Assembly (NCBI GenBank): GCA_964019135.1
Contig: OZ025248.1
Coordinates: 74,902,119 to 74,966,118 of the forward strand
Length of the DNA: 64,000 bases
Direction of reading: 5' to 3'
Source of the DNA: Arenicola marina
Lineage: Eukaryota; Annelida; Polychaeta; Arenicolidae
The translations under genes were made by a program, and so were the position numbers. Shown piece by piece: positions 12,301 through 27,300 of the stretch; position 1 is the first letter of the stretch, and every line of letters begins with the position of its first letter. Under the pieces are notes generated by a model that had not been told where the DNA came from, searched no databases, and worked only from the letters and a program-made list of their open reading frames with translations.

Positions 12301-15300
12301 ATTTTATACCCGAATATCAGGCTGAATAATAATTTTCATATTAAAACATTAAAACTGTTCGATATGGGGTTGCTTTATAACGTCTTGAAACCACCAATAA
12401 ACGCCTGATATCGTTCACAAATGCTAACAGGATTTAATTACAGTACAGCGTCCAAATGATCCCATACGGCGCAAAGGTCAAACGGCACAGGGGTCACCCA
12501 CCCTTCCTTACCCAGACGTGGTAACTAAGCCTATAGCGTAATGCGATGCATGGCGGGAAACTGAATACGACATTCGGCGTCGACACCCAACGGCAGCCCC
12601 ATATCGAGTATGACACAAAACATAGATCTGACTGCTGCTAGAACGAGGCCTCACTAGGACATACAGCTATAACAAATATACCCGGTATCATCAACATCCT
12701 AGAGACATCCCCCTGTATCATCAACATCCTAGAGACATCCCCCGGGACCATCAACATCCTAGAGACATCCCCCGGTATCATCAACATCCTAGGGACATTC
12801 CCCGGTATCATCAACATCCTAGAGACATCCTCCGATATCATCAATATCCTAGAGACATCCCCCTGTATCATCAACATCCTAGAGACATCCCCCGGGACCA
12901 TCAACATCCTAGAGACATCCCCCGGTATCATCAACATCCTAGGGACATTCCCCGGTATCATCAACATCCTAGAGACATCCTCCGATATCATCAATATCCT
13001 AGAGACATCCCCCGGTATCATCAACATCCTAGGGACATTCCCCGGTATCATCTACATCCTAGAGACATCCCCCGGCATCAACAACATCCTAGAGACATCC
13101 CCCGGGACCATCAACATCCTAGAGACATCCCCCGGTATCATCAACATCCTAGGGACATTCCCCGATATCATCAACATCCTAGAGACATCCCACGGTATCA
13201 TCAACATCCTAGAGACACCCCCCGGCATCATCAACATCTGAGAGACATCCCCCGGTATCATCAACATCCTAGAGACATACCCTGGCCTCATCAACATCCT
13301 AGAGACATCTCCGGCATCATCAACATCCTAGAGACATCCCCCGGCATCATTAACATCCTAGAGACATCCCCCGGTATCATCAACATTCTAGAGACATCCC
13401 CCGGCATCATCAACGTCATAGAGACATCCCCCGGCATCATCAACATCCTAGAGACATCCGCAGGCATCATCAATATCCTAGAGACATCCCCCGGTATCAT
13501 CAACATCCTAGACACATCCCCCGGCATCATCAACATCCTAGAGACATCCCCCGGCATCATCAACATCCTAGGGACATTCCCCGGTATCATCAACATCCTA
13601 GAGACATCCTCCGATATCATCAATATCCTAGAGACATCCCCCGGTATCATCAACATCCTAGGGACATTCCCCGGTATCATCAACATCATAGAGACATCCC
13701 CCGGCATCAACAACATCCTAGAGACATCCCCCGGGACCATCAACATCCTAGAGACATCCCCCGGTATCATCAACATCCTAGGGACATTCCCCGATATCAT
13801 CAACATCCTAGAGACATCCCCCGGCATCCTCAACGTCCTAGAGACATCCCCCGGCATCATCAACATCCTAGAGACATCCCCCGGCATCCTCAACGTCCTA
13901 GAGACATCCCCCGGCATCCTCAACGTCCTAGAGACATTCCCCGGCATCATCAACGTCATAGAGACATCCCCCGGCATCATCAACATCCTAGAGACATCCC
14001 CCGGCATCATCAACATCCAAGAGACATTCCCCGGCATCCTCAACGTCCTAGAGACCTAGAGACATCCCCCGGCATCATTAACATCCTAGAGACATCCCCC
14101 GGCATCATCAACGTCATAGAGACATCCCCCGGCATCACCAACATCCTAGAGACATCCCTCGGCATCATCAACATCCTAGAGACATCCCCTGGTATCCTCG
14201 ACGTCCTAGAGACATCCCCCGGCATCATTAACATCCTAGAGACATTCCCCGGCATCATCAACATCCTAGAGACATCCCCTGGCATCCTCAACATCCTAGA
14301 GACATCCCCCGGCATCATCACCATCCTAGAGACATCCCCCGGCATCCTCAACGTCCTAGAGACCTAGAGACATCCCCCGGCATCATTAACATCCTAGAGA
14401 CATCCCCCGGCATCATCAACATCCTAGAGACATCCCCCGGCATCATCACCATCCTAGAGACATCCCCCGGCATCATCAACATCCTAGAGACATCCCCCGA
14501 CATCATCAACATCCTAGAGATCTAGAGACATCCCCCGGCATCATTAACATCCTAGAGACATCCCCCGGCATCATCAACATCCTAGAGACATCCCCCGGCA
14601 TCATCACCATCCTAGAGACATCCCCCGGCATCCTCAACGTCCTAGAGACATTCCCCGGCATCTTCAACGTCCTAGAGACATCCCCCGGCATCATCACCAT
14701 CCTAGAGACATCCCCCGGCATCATCACCATCCTAGAGACATCCCCCGGCATCATCACCATCCTAGAGACATCCCCCGGCATCATCACCATCCTAGAGACA
14801 TCCCCCGGCATCATCACCATCCTAGAGACATCCCCCGGCATCATCACCACCCTAGAGACATTCCCCGGCATCATCACCATCCTAGAGACATCCCCCGGCA
14901 TCATTAACATCCTAGAGACATCCCCCGGCATCATTAACATCCTAGAGACATCCCCTGGCATCCTCAACGTCCTAGAGACATCCCCCGGCATCATCAACAT
15001 CCTAGAGACATCCCCCGGCATCATTAACATCCTAGAGACATCCCCTGGCCTCATCAACATCCTAGAGACATCCCCAGGCATCATCAACATCCTAGAGACA
15101 TCCCCCGGCATCATCAACATCCTAGAGACATCCCCCGGCATCATCAACATCCTAGAGACATCGCCCGGCATCCTCAACGTCCTAGAGATATCCGCTGGCC
15201 TCATCAACATCCTAGAGACATCCCCCGGCATCATCACCATCCTAGAGACATCCCCCGGCATCATCACCATCCTAGAGACATCCCCCGGCATCATCAACAT

Positions 15301-18300
15301 CCTAGAGATATCCGCTGGCCTCATCAACATCCTAGAGACATCCCCCGGCATCATCAACGTCATAGAGACATCCCCCGGTATCATCAACGTCCTAGAGATA
15401 TCCGCTGGCCTCATCAACATCCTAGAGACATCCCCCGGCATCATCAACGTCAGAGAGACATCCCCCGGCATCATCAACATCCTAGAGACATCCCCCGGTA
15501 TCATCAACATCCTAGAGCCCTAGAGACATCCCCCGGCATCATCAACATCCTAGAGACATCCACCGGCACCATCCACATCTGAGAGACATCCCCTGGCATC
15601 ATCAACATCCTAGAGACATCCCCCGGCATCATCAACATCCTAGAGACATCCCCCGGCATCCTCAACGTCCTAGAGACATCCCCCGGCATCCTCAACGTCC
15701 TAGAGACATTCCCCGGCATCATCAACATCCTAGAGACATCCCCCGGTATCATCAACATCCTAGAGACATCCCCCGGCATCATCAACATCCTAGAGACATC
15801 CCTCGGCATCATCAACATCCTAGAGACATCCCCCGGTATCCTCGACGTCCTAGAGACATCCCCCGGCATCATTAACATCCTAGAGACATTCCCCGGCATC
15901 ATCAACATCCTAGAGACATCCCCTGGCATCATTAACATCCTAGACACATCCCCCGGCATCATCACCATCCTAGAGACATCCCCCGGCATCCTCAACGTCC
16001 TAGAGACCTAGAGACATCCCCCGGCATCATTAACATCCTAGAGACATCCCCCGGCATCATCAACATCCTAGAGACATCCCCCGGCATCCTCAACGTCCTA
16101 GAGACCTAGAGACATCCCCCGGCATCATTAACATCCTAGAGACATCCCTCGGCATCATCAACATCCTAGAGACATCCCCTGGCATCCTCAACATCCTAGA
16201 GACATCAACCGGCATCATCACCATCCTAGAGACATCCCCCGGCATCCTCAACGTCCTAGAGACCTAGAGACATCCCCCGGCATCATTAACATTCTAGAGA
16301 CATGCCCCGGCATCATCAACATCCTAGAGACATCCCCCGGCATCATCACCATCCTAGAGACATCCCCCGGCATCATCAACATCCTAGAGACATCCCCCGG
16401 CATCATCAACATCCTAGAGATCTAGAGACATCCCCGGCATCATTAACATCCTAGAGACATCCCCCGGCATCATCAACATCCTAGAGACATCCCCCGGCAT
16501 CATCACCATCCTAGAGACATCCCCCGGCATCCTCAACGTCCTAGAGACATCCCCCGGCATCCTCAACGTCCTAGAGACATTCCCCGGCATCATCAACGTC
16601 ATAGAGACATCCCCCGGCATCATCAACATCCTAGAGACATCCCCCGGCATCATCAACATCCTAGAGACATTCCCCGGCATCCTCAACGTCCTAGAGACCT
16701 AGAGACATCCCCCGGCATCATTAACATCCTAGAGACATCCCCCGGCATCATCCACGTCATAGAGACATCCCCCGGCATCATCAACATCCTAGAGACATCC
16801 CTCGGCATCATCAACATCCTAGAGACATCCCCTGGCATCCTCAACATCCTAGAGACATCCCCCGGCATCATCACCATCCTAGAGACATCCCCCGGCATCC
16901 TCAACGTCCTAGAGACCTAGAGACATCCCCCGGCATCATTAACATTCTAGAGACATCCCCCGGCATCATCAACATCCTAGAGACATCCCCCGGCATCATC
17001 ACCATCCTAGAGACATCCCCCGGCATCATCAACATCCTAGAGACATCCCCCGGCATCATCAACATCCTAGAGATCTAGAGACATCCCCGGCATCATTAAC
17101 ATCCTAGAGACATCCCCCGGCATCATCAACATCCTAGAGACATCCCCCGGCATCATCACCATCCTAGAGACATCCCCCGGCATCCTCAACGTCCTAGAGA
17201 CATCCCCCGGCATCCTCAACGTCCTAGAGACATTCCCCGGCATCATCAACGTCATAGAGACATCCCCCGGCATCATCAACATCCTAGAGACATCCCCCGG
17301 CATCATCAACATCCTAGAGACATTCCCCGGCATCCTCAACGTCCTAGAGACCTAGAGACATCCCCCGGCATCATTAACATCCTAGAGACATCCCCCGGCA
17401 TCATCCACGTCATAGAGACATCCCCCGGCATCATCAACATCCTAGAGACATCCCTCGGCATCATCAACATCCTAGAGACATCCCCTGGTATCCTCGACGT
17501 CCTAGAGACATCCCCCGGCATCATTAACATCCTAGAGACATCCCCCGGCATCATCAACATCCTAGAGACATCCCCTGGCATCATCAACATCCTAGACACA
17601 TCCCCCGGCATCATCACCATCCTAGAGACATCCCCCGGCATCCTCAACGTCCTAGAGACCTAGAGACATCCCCCGGCATCATTAACATCCTAGAGACATC
17701 CCCCGGCATCATCACCATCCTAGAGACATCCCCCGGCATCATCAACATCCTAGAGACATCCCCCGGCATCATCAACATCCTAGAGATCTAGAGACATCCC
17801 CCGGCATCATTAACATCCTAGAGACATCCCCCGGCATTATCAACATCCTAGAGAAATCCCCCGGCTTCATCACCATCCTAGAGACATCCCCCGGCATCCT
17901 CAACGTCCTAGAGATATTTCCCGGCATCCTCAACGTCCTAGAGACATCCCCCGGCATCATCACCATCCTAGAGACATCCCCCGGCATCATCACCATCCTA
18001 GAGACATCCCCCGGCATCATCACCATCCTAGAGACATCCCCCGGCATCATCACCATCCTAGAGACATCCCCCGGCATCATCACCATCCTAGAGACATCCC
18101 CCGGCATCATCACCATCCTAGAGACATCCCCCGGCATCATCACCACCCTAGAGACATTCCCCGGCATCATCACCATCCTAGAGACATCCCCCGGCATCAT
18201 TAACATCCTAGAGACATCCCCCGGCATCATTAACATCCTAGAGACATCCCCTGGCATCCTCAACGTCCTAGAGACATCCCCCGGCATCATCAACATCCTA

Positions 18301-21300
18301 GAGACATCCCCCGGCATCATTAACATCCTAGAGACATCCCCTGGCCTCATCAACATCCTAGAGACATCCCCAGGCATCATCAACATCCTAGAGACATCCC
18401 CCGGCATCATCAACATCCTAGAGACATCCCCCGGCATCATCAACATCCTAGAGACATCCCCCGGCATCCTCAACGTCCTAGAGATATCCGCTGGCCTCAT
18501 CAACATCCTAGAGACATCCCCCGGCATCATCACCATCCTAGAGACATCCCCCGGCATCATCACCATCCTAGAGACATCCCCCGGCATCATCACCATCCTA
18601 GAGACATCCCCCGGCATCATTAACATCCTAGAGACATCCCCCGGCATCATTAACATCCTAGAGACATCCCCAGGCATCCTCAACGTCCTAGAGACATCCC
18701 CCGGCATCATCAACATCCCAGAGACATCCCCCGGCATCATTAACATCCTAGAGACATCCCCTGGCCTCATCAACATCCTAGAGACATCCCCAGGCATCAT
18801 CAACATCCTAGAGACATCCCCCGGCATCATCAACATCCTAGAGACATCCCCCGGCATCATCAACATCCTAGAGACATCCCCCGGCATCCTCAACGTCCTA
18901 GAGATATCCGCTGGCCTCATCAACATCCTAGAGACATCCCCCGGCATCATCAACGTCATAGAGACATCCCCCGGCATCATCAACATCCTAGAGACATCCC
19001 CCGGTATCATCAACATTCTAGAGCCCTAGAGACATCCCCCGGCATCATCAACATCCTAGAGACATCCACCGGCACCATCCACATCTGAGAGACATCCCCT
19101 GGTATCATCAACATCCTAGAGACATCCCCCGGCATCATCAACATCCTAGAGACATCCCCCGGCATCCTCAACGTCCTAGAGACATCCCCCGGCATCCTCA
19201 ACGTCCTAGAGACATTCCCCGGCATCATCAACATCCTAGAGACATCCCCCGGTATCATCAACATCCTAGAGACATCCCCCGGCATCATCAACATCCTAGA
19301 GACATCCCTCGGCATCATCAACATCCTAGAGACATCCCCCGGTATCCTCGACGTCCTAGAGACATTCCCCGGCATCATTAACATCCTAGAGACATCCCCC
19401 GGCATCATCAACATCCTAGAGACATCCCCTGGCATCATTAACATCCTAGACACATCCCCCGGCATCATCACCATCCTAGAGACATCCCCCGGCATCCTCA
19501 ACGTCCTAGAGACCTAGAGACATCCCCCGGCATCATTAACATCCTAGAGACATCCCCCGGCATCATCAACATCCTAGAGACATCCCCTGGCATCCTCAAC
19601 ATCCTAGAGACATCCCCCGGCATCATCACCATCCTAGAGACATCCCCCGGCATCCTCAACGTCCTAGAGACCTAGAGACATCCCCCGGCATCATTAACAT
19701 CCTAGAGACATCCCCCGGCATCATCAACATCCTAGAGACATCCCCCGGCATCATCACCATCCTAGAGACATCCCCCGGCATCATCAACATCCTAGAGACA
19801 TCCCCCGGCATCATCAACATCCTAGAGATCTAGAGACATCCCCCGGCATCATTAACATCCTAGAGACATCCCCCGGCATCATCAACATCCTAGAGACATC
19901 CCCCGGCATCATCACCATCCTAGAGACATCCCCCGGCATCCTCAACGTCCTAGAGACATTCCCCGGCATCCTCAACGTCCTAGAGACATCCCCCGGCATC
20001 ATCACCATCCTAGAGACATCCCCCGGCATCATCACCATCCTAGAGACATCCCCCGGCATCATCACCATCCTAGAGACATCCCCCGGCATCATCACCATCC
20101 TAGAGACATCCCCCGGCATCATCACCATCCTAGAGACATCCCCCGGCATCATCACCATCCTAGAGCCATTCCCCGGCATCATCACCATCCTAGAGACATC
20201 CCCCGGCATCATTAACATCCTAGAGACATCCCCCGGCATCATTAACATCCTAGAGACATACCCCGGCATCCTCAACGTCCTAGAGACATCCCCCGGCATC
20301 ATCAACATCCTAGAGACATCCCCCGGCATCATTAACATCCTAGAGACATCCCCTGGCCTCATCAACATCCTAGAGACATCCCCAGGCATCATCAACATCC
20401 TAGAGACATCCCCCGGCATCATCAACATCCTAGAGACATCCCCGGCATCATCAACATCCTAGAGACATCCCCCGGCATCCTCAACGTCCTAGAGATATCC
20501 GCTGGCCTCATCAACATCCTAGAGACATCCCCCGGCATCATCACCATCCTAGAGACATCCCCCGGCATCATCACCATCCTAGAGACATCCCCCGGCATCA
20601 TCAACATCCTAGAGACATCCCCTGGCCTCATCAACATCCTAGAGACATCCCCCGGCATCATCACCATCCTAGAGACATCCCCCGGCATCATTAACATCCT
20701 AGAGACATCATCCGGCATCATTAACATCCTAGAGACATCCCCCGGCATCCTCAACGTCCTAGAGACATCCCCCGGCATCATCAACATCCTAGAGACATCC
20801 CCCGGCATCATTAACATCCTAGAGACATCCCCTGGCCTCATCAACATCCTAGAGTCATCCCCAGGCATCATCAACATCCTAGAGACATCCCCCGGCATCA
20901 TCAACATCCTAGAGACATCCCCCGGCATCATCAACATCCTAGAGACATCCCCCGGCATCCTCAACGTCCTAGAGATATCCGCTGGCCTCATCAACATCCT
21001 AGAGACATCCCCCGGCATCATCAACGTCATAGAGACATCCCCCGGTATCATCAACGTCCTAGAGATATCCGCTGGCCTCATCAACATCCTAGAGACATCC
21101 CCCGGCATCATCAACGTCATAGAGACATCCCCCGGCATCATCAACATCCTAGAGACATCCCCCGGTATCATCAACATCCTAGAGCCCTAGAGACATCCCC
21201 CGGCATCATCAACATCCTAGAGACATCCACCGGCACCATCCACATCTGAGAGACATCCCCTGGTATCATCAACATCCTAGAGACATCCCCCGGCATCATC

Positions 21301-24300
21301 AACATCCTAGAGACATCCCCCGGCATCCTCAACGTCCTAGAGACATCCCCCGGCATCCTCAACGTCCTAGAGACATTCCCCGGCATCATCATCATCCTAG
21401 AGACATCCCCCGGCATCCTCAACGTCCTAGAGACATCCCCCGGCATCCTCAATGTCCTAGAGACATTCCCCGGCATCATCAACGTCATAGAGACATCCCC
21501 CGGCATCATCAACATCCTAGAGACATCCCCCGGCATCATCAACATCCTAGAGGCATCCCCCGGTATCATCAACATCCTAGAGACATCCCCCGGCATCATC
21601 AACATCCTAGAGACATCCCCTGGCATCCTCAACGTCCTAGAGACATCCCCCGGTATCATCAACATCCTAGAGACATCCCCCGGCATCATCAACATCCTAG
21701 AGACATCCCCCGGCATCCCCAACGTCCTAGAGACATCCCCCGGCATCATCAACGTCCTAGAGACATTCCCCGGCATCATCAACGTCATAGAGACATCCCC
21801 CGGCATAATCAACATCCTAGAGACATCCCCCGGCATCCTCAACGTCCTAGAGACCTAGAGACATCCCCCGGCATCATTAACATCCTAGAGACATCCCCCG
21901 GCATCATCAACATCCCAGAGACATCCCCCGGCATCCTCAACGTCCTAGAGACATCCCCTGGCATCATCAACATCCTAGAGACATTCCCCGGCATCCTCGA
22001 CGTCCTAGAGACATCCCCCGGCATCATTAACATCCTAGAGACATCCCCCGGCATCCTCGACGTCCTAGAGACATCCCCCGGCATAATCAACATCCTAGAG
22101 ACATCCCCCGGCATCATCAACATCCTAGAGACATTCCCCGGCATCCTCAACGTCCTAGAGACCTAGAGACATCCCCCGGCATCATTAACATCCTAGAGAC
22201 ATTCCCCGGCATCCTCAACGTCCTAGAGACATCCCCTGGCATCATCAACATCCTAGAGACATTCCCCGGCATCCTCGACGTCCTAGAGACATCCCCCGGC
22301 ATCATTAACATCCTAGAGACATCCCCCGGCATCATCAACATCCTAGAGACATCCCCCGGCATCCTCAACGTCCTAGAGATATCCGCTGGCCTCATCAACA
22401 TCCTAGAGACATCCCCCGGCATCATCAACATCCTAGAGACATTCCCCGGCATCCTCGACGTCCTAGAGATATCCGCTGGCCTCATCAACATCCTAGAGAC
22501 ATCCCCCGGCATCATCACCATCCTAGAGACATCCCCCGGCATCATCACCATCCTAGAGACATCCCCCGGCATCATCACCATCCTAGAGACATCCCCCGGC
22601 ATCATTAACATCCTAGAGACATCCCCCGGCATCATTAACATCCTAGAGACATCCCCCGGCATCCTCAACGTCCTAGAGACATCCCCCGGCATCATCAACA
22701 TCCTAGAGACATCCCCCGGCATCATCACCATCCTAGAGACATCCCCCGGCATCATCACCATCCTAGAGACATCCCCCGGCATCCTCAACGTCCTAGAGAC
22801 ATCCCCCGGCATCATCAACATCCTAGAGACATCCCCCGGCATCATCACCATCCTAGAGACATCCCCCGGCATCATCACCATCCTAGAGACATCCCCCGGC
22901 ATCATCACCATCCTAGAGACATCCCCCGGCATCATTAACATCCTAGAGACATCCCCCGGCATCATTAACATCCTAGAGACATCCCCCGGCATCCTCAACG
23001 TCCTAGAGACATCCCCCGGCATCATCAACATCCCAGAGACATCCCCCGGCATCATTAACATTCTAGAGACATCCCCTGGCCTCATCAACATCCTAGAGAC
23101 ATCCCCAGGCATCATCAACATCCTAGAGACATCCCCCGGCATCATCAACATCCTAGAGACATCCCCCGGCATCATCAACATCCTAGAGACATCCCCCGGC
23201 ATCCTCAACGCCCTAGAGATATCCGCTGGCCTCATCAACATCCTAGAGACATCCCCCGGCATCATCAACGTCATAGAGACATCCCCCGGTATCATCAACG
23301 TCCTAGACATATCCGCTGGCCTCATCAACATCCTAGAGACATCCCCCGGCATCATCAACGTCATAGAGACATCCCCCGGCATCATCAACATCCTAGAGAC
23401 ATCCCCCGGTATCATCAACATCCTAGAGCCCTAGAGACATCCCCCGGCATCATCAACATCCTAGAGACATCCACCGGCACCATCCACATCTGAGAGACAT
23501 CCCCTGGTATCATCAACATCCTAGAGACATCCCCCGGCATCATCAACATCCTAGAGACATCCCCCGGCATCCTCAACGTCCTACAGACATCCCCCGGCAT
23601 CCTCAACGTCCTAGAGACATTACCCGGCATCATCAACATCCTAGAGACATCCCCCGGTATCATCAACATCCTAGAGACATCCCCCGGCATCATCAACATC
23701 CTAGAGACATCCCTCGGCATCATCAACATCCTAGAGACATCCCCCGGTATCCTCGACGTCCTAGAGACATTCCCCGGTATCATTAACATCCTAGAGACAT
23801 CCCCCGGCATCATCAACATCCTAGAGACATCCCCTGGCATCATTAACATCCTAGACACATCCCCCGGCATCATCACCATCCTAGAGACATCCCCCGGCAT
23901 CCTCAACGTCCTAGAGACCTAGAGACATCCCCCGGCATCATTAACATCCTAGAGACATCCCCCGGCATCATCAACATCCTAGAGACATCCCCTGGCATCC
24001 TCAACATCCTAGAGACATCCCCCGGCATCATCACCATCCTAGAGACATCCCCCGGCATCCTCAACGTCCTAGAGACCTAGAGACATCCCCCGGCATCATT
24101 AACATCCTAGAGACATCCCCCGGCATCATCAACATCCTAGAGACCTAGAGACATCCCCCGGCATCATCACCATCCTAGAGACATCCCCCGGCATCATCAA
24201 CATCCTAGAGACATCCCCCGGCATCATCAACATCCTAGAGATCTAGAGACATCTCCCGGCATCATTAACATCCTAGAGACATCCCCCGGCATCATCAACA

Positions 24301-27300
24301 TCCTAGAGACATCCCCCGGCATCATCACCATCCTAGAGACATCCCCCGGCATCCTCAACGTCCTAGAGACATTCCCCGGCCTCATCAACATCCTAGAGAC
24401 ATCCCCCGGCATCATCAACATCCTAGAGACATTCCCCGGCATCATCACCATCCTAGAGACATCCCCCGGCATCATCACCATCCTAGAGACATCCCCCGGC
24501 ATCATCACCATCCTAGAGACATCCCCCGGCATCATAACCATCCTAGAGACATCCCCCGGCATCATCACCATCCTAGAGACATCCCCCGGCATCATTAACA
24601 TCCTAGAGACATCCCCCGGCATCATTAACATCCTAGAGACATCCCCCGGCATCATTAACATCCTAGAGACATCCCCCGGCATCATTAACATCCTAGAGAC
24701 ATACCCCGGCATCCTCAACGTCCTAGAGACATCCCCCGGCATCATCAACATCCTAGAGACATCCCCCGGCATCATTAACATCCTAGAGACATCCCCTGGC
24801 CTCATCAACATCCTAGAGACATCCCCAGGCATCATCAACATCCTAGAGACATCCCCCGGCATCATCAACATCCTAGAGACATCCCCGGCATCATCAACAT
24901 CCTAGAGACATCCCCCGGCATCCTCAACGTCCTAGAGATATCCGCTGGCCTCTTCAACATCCTAGAGACATCTCCCGGCATCATCACCATCCTAGAGACA
25001 TCCCCCGGCATCATCACCATCCTAGAGACATCCCCCGGCATCATCAACATCCTAGAGACATCCCCTGGCCTCATCAACATCCTAGAGACATCCCCCGGCA
25101 TCATCACCATCCTAGAGACATCCCCCGGCATCATTAACATCCTAGAGACATCATCCGGCATCATTAACATCCTAGAGACATCCCCCGGCATCCTCAACGT
25201 CCTAGAGACATCCCCCGGCATCATCAACATCCTAGAGACATCCCCCGGCATCATTAACATCCTAGAGACATCCCCTGGCCTCATCAACATCCTAGAGTCA
25301 TCCCCAGGCATCATCAACATCCTAGAGACATCCCCCGGCATCATCAACATCCTAGAGACATCCCCCGGCATCATCAACATCCTAGAGACATCCCCCGGCA
25401 TCCTCAACGTCCTAGAGATATCCGCTGGCCTCATCAACATCCTAGAGACATCCCCCGGCATCATCAACGTCATAGAGACATCCCCCGGTATCATCAACGT
25501 CCTAGAGATATCCGCTGGCCTCATCAACATCCTAGAGACATCCCCCGGCATCATCAACGTCATAGAGACATCCCCCGGCATCATCAACATCCTAGAGACA
25601 TCCCCCGGTATCATCAACATCCTAGAGCCCTAGAGACATCCCCCGGCATCATCAACATCCTAGAGACATCCACCGGCACCATCCACATCTGAGAGACATC
25701 CCCTGGTATCATCAACATCCTAGAGACATCCCCCGGCATCATCAACATCCTAGAGACATCCCCCGGCATCCTCAACGTCCTAGAGACATCCCCCGGCATC
25801 CTCAACGTCCTAGAGACATTCCCCGGCATCATCATCATCCTAGAGACATCCCCCGGCATCCTCAACGTCCTAGAGACATCCCCCGGCATCCTCAATGTCC
25901 TAGAGACATTCCCCGGCATCATCAACGTCATAGAGACATCCCCCGGCATCATCAACATCCTAGAGACATCCCCCGGCATCATCAACATCCTAGAGACATC
26001 CCCCGGTATCATCAACATCCTAGAGACATCCCCCGGCATCATCAACATCCTAGAGACATCCCCTGGCATCCTCAACGTCCTAGAGACATCCCCCGGTATC
26101 ATCAACATCCTAGAGACATCCCCCGGCATCATCAACATCCTAGAGACATCCCCCGGCATCCTCAACGTCCTAGAGACATCCCCCGGCATCATCAACGTCC
26201 TAGAGACATTCCCCGGCATCATCAACGTCATAGAGACATCCCCCGGCATAATCAACATCCTAGAGACATCCCCCGGCATCATCAACATCCTAGAGACATT
26301 CCCCGGCATCCTCAACGTCCTAGAGACCTAGAGACATCCCCCGGCATCATTAACATCCTAGAGACATCCCCAGGCATCATCAACATCCTAGAGACATCCC
26401 CCGGCATCCTCAACGTCCTAGAGACATCCCCTGGCATCATCAACATCCTAGAGACATTCCCCGGCATCCTCGACGTCCTAGAGACATCCCCCGGCATCAT
26501 TAACATCCTAGAGACATCCCCCGGCATCATCAACATCCTAGAGACATCCCCCGGCATCCTCAACGTCCTAGAGATATCCGCTGGCCTCATCAACATCCTA
26601 GAGACATCCCCCGGCATCATCAACATCCTAGAGACATTCCCCGGCATCCTCGACGTCCTAGAGATATCCGCTGGCCTCATCAACATCCTAGAGACATCCC
26701 CCGGCATCATCACCATCCTAGAGACATCCCCCGGCATCATCACCATCCTAGAGACATCCCCCGGCATCATCACCATCCTAGAGACATCCCCCGGCATCAT
26801 TAACATCCTAGAGACATCCCCCGGCATCATTAACATCCTAGAGACATCCCCCGGCATCCTCAACGTCCTAGAGACATCCCCCGGCATCATCAACATCCTA
26901 GAGACATCCCCCGGCATCATCAACATCCTAGAGACATCCCCCGGCATCATCAACATCCTAGAGACATCCCCCGGCATCCTCAACGTCATAGAGACATCCC
27001 CCGGCATCATCAACATCCTAGAGACATCCCCCGGCATCATCAACATCCCAGAGACATCCCCCGGCATCATCAACATCCTAGAGACATCCCCCGGCATCAT
27101 CAACATCCTAGAGACATCCCCCGGCATCCTCAACGCCCTAGAGATATCCGCTGGCCTCATCAACATCCTAGAGACATGCCCCGGCATCATCAACGTCATA
27201 GAGACATCCCCCGGTATCATCAACGTCCTAGACATATCCGCTGGCCTCATCAACATCCTAGAGACATCCCCCGGCATCATCAACGTCATAGAGACATCCC

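Larger units (their letters stand above)
11144..12678. other. Unique spacer between the 51-bp and 30-bp arrays
   Basis: Mixed-composition DNA with no supported gene. Open frames at 11239-11691 (+) and 11825-12043 (+) lack recognisable domains. It holds a perfect hairpin at 11323-11376 and a rough direct repeat at 12157-12300, listed separately. Confidence 0.55.
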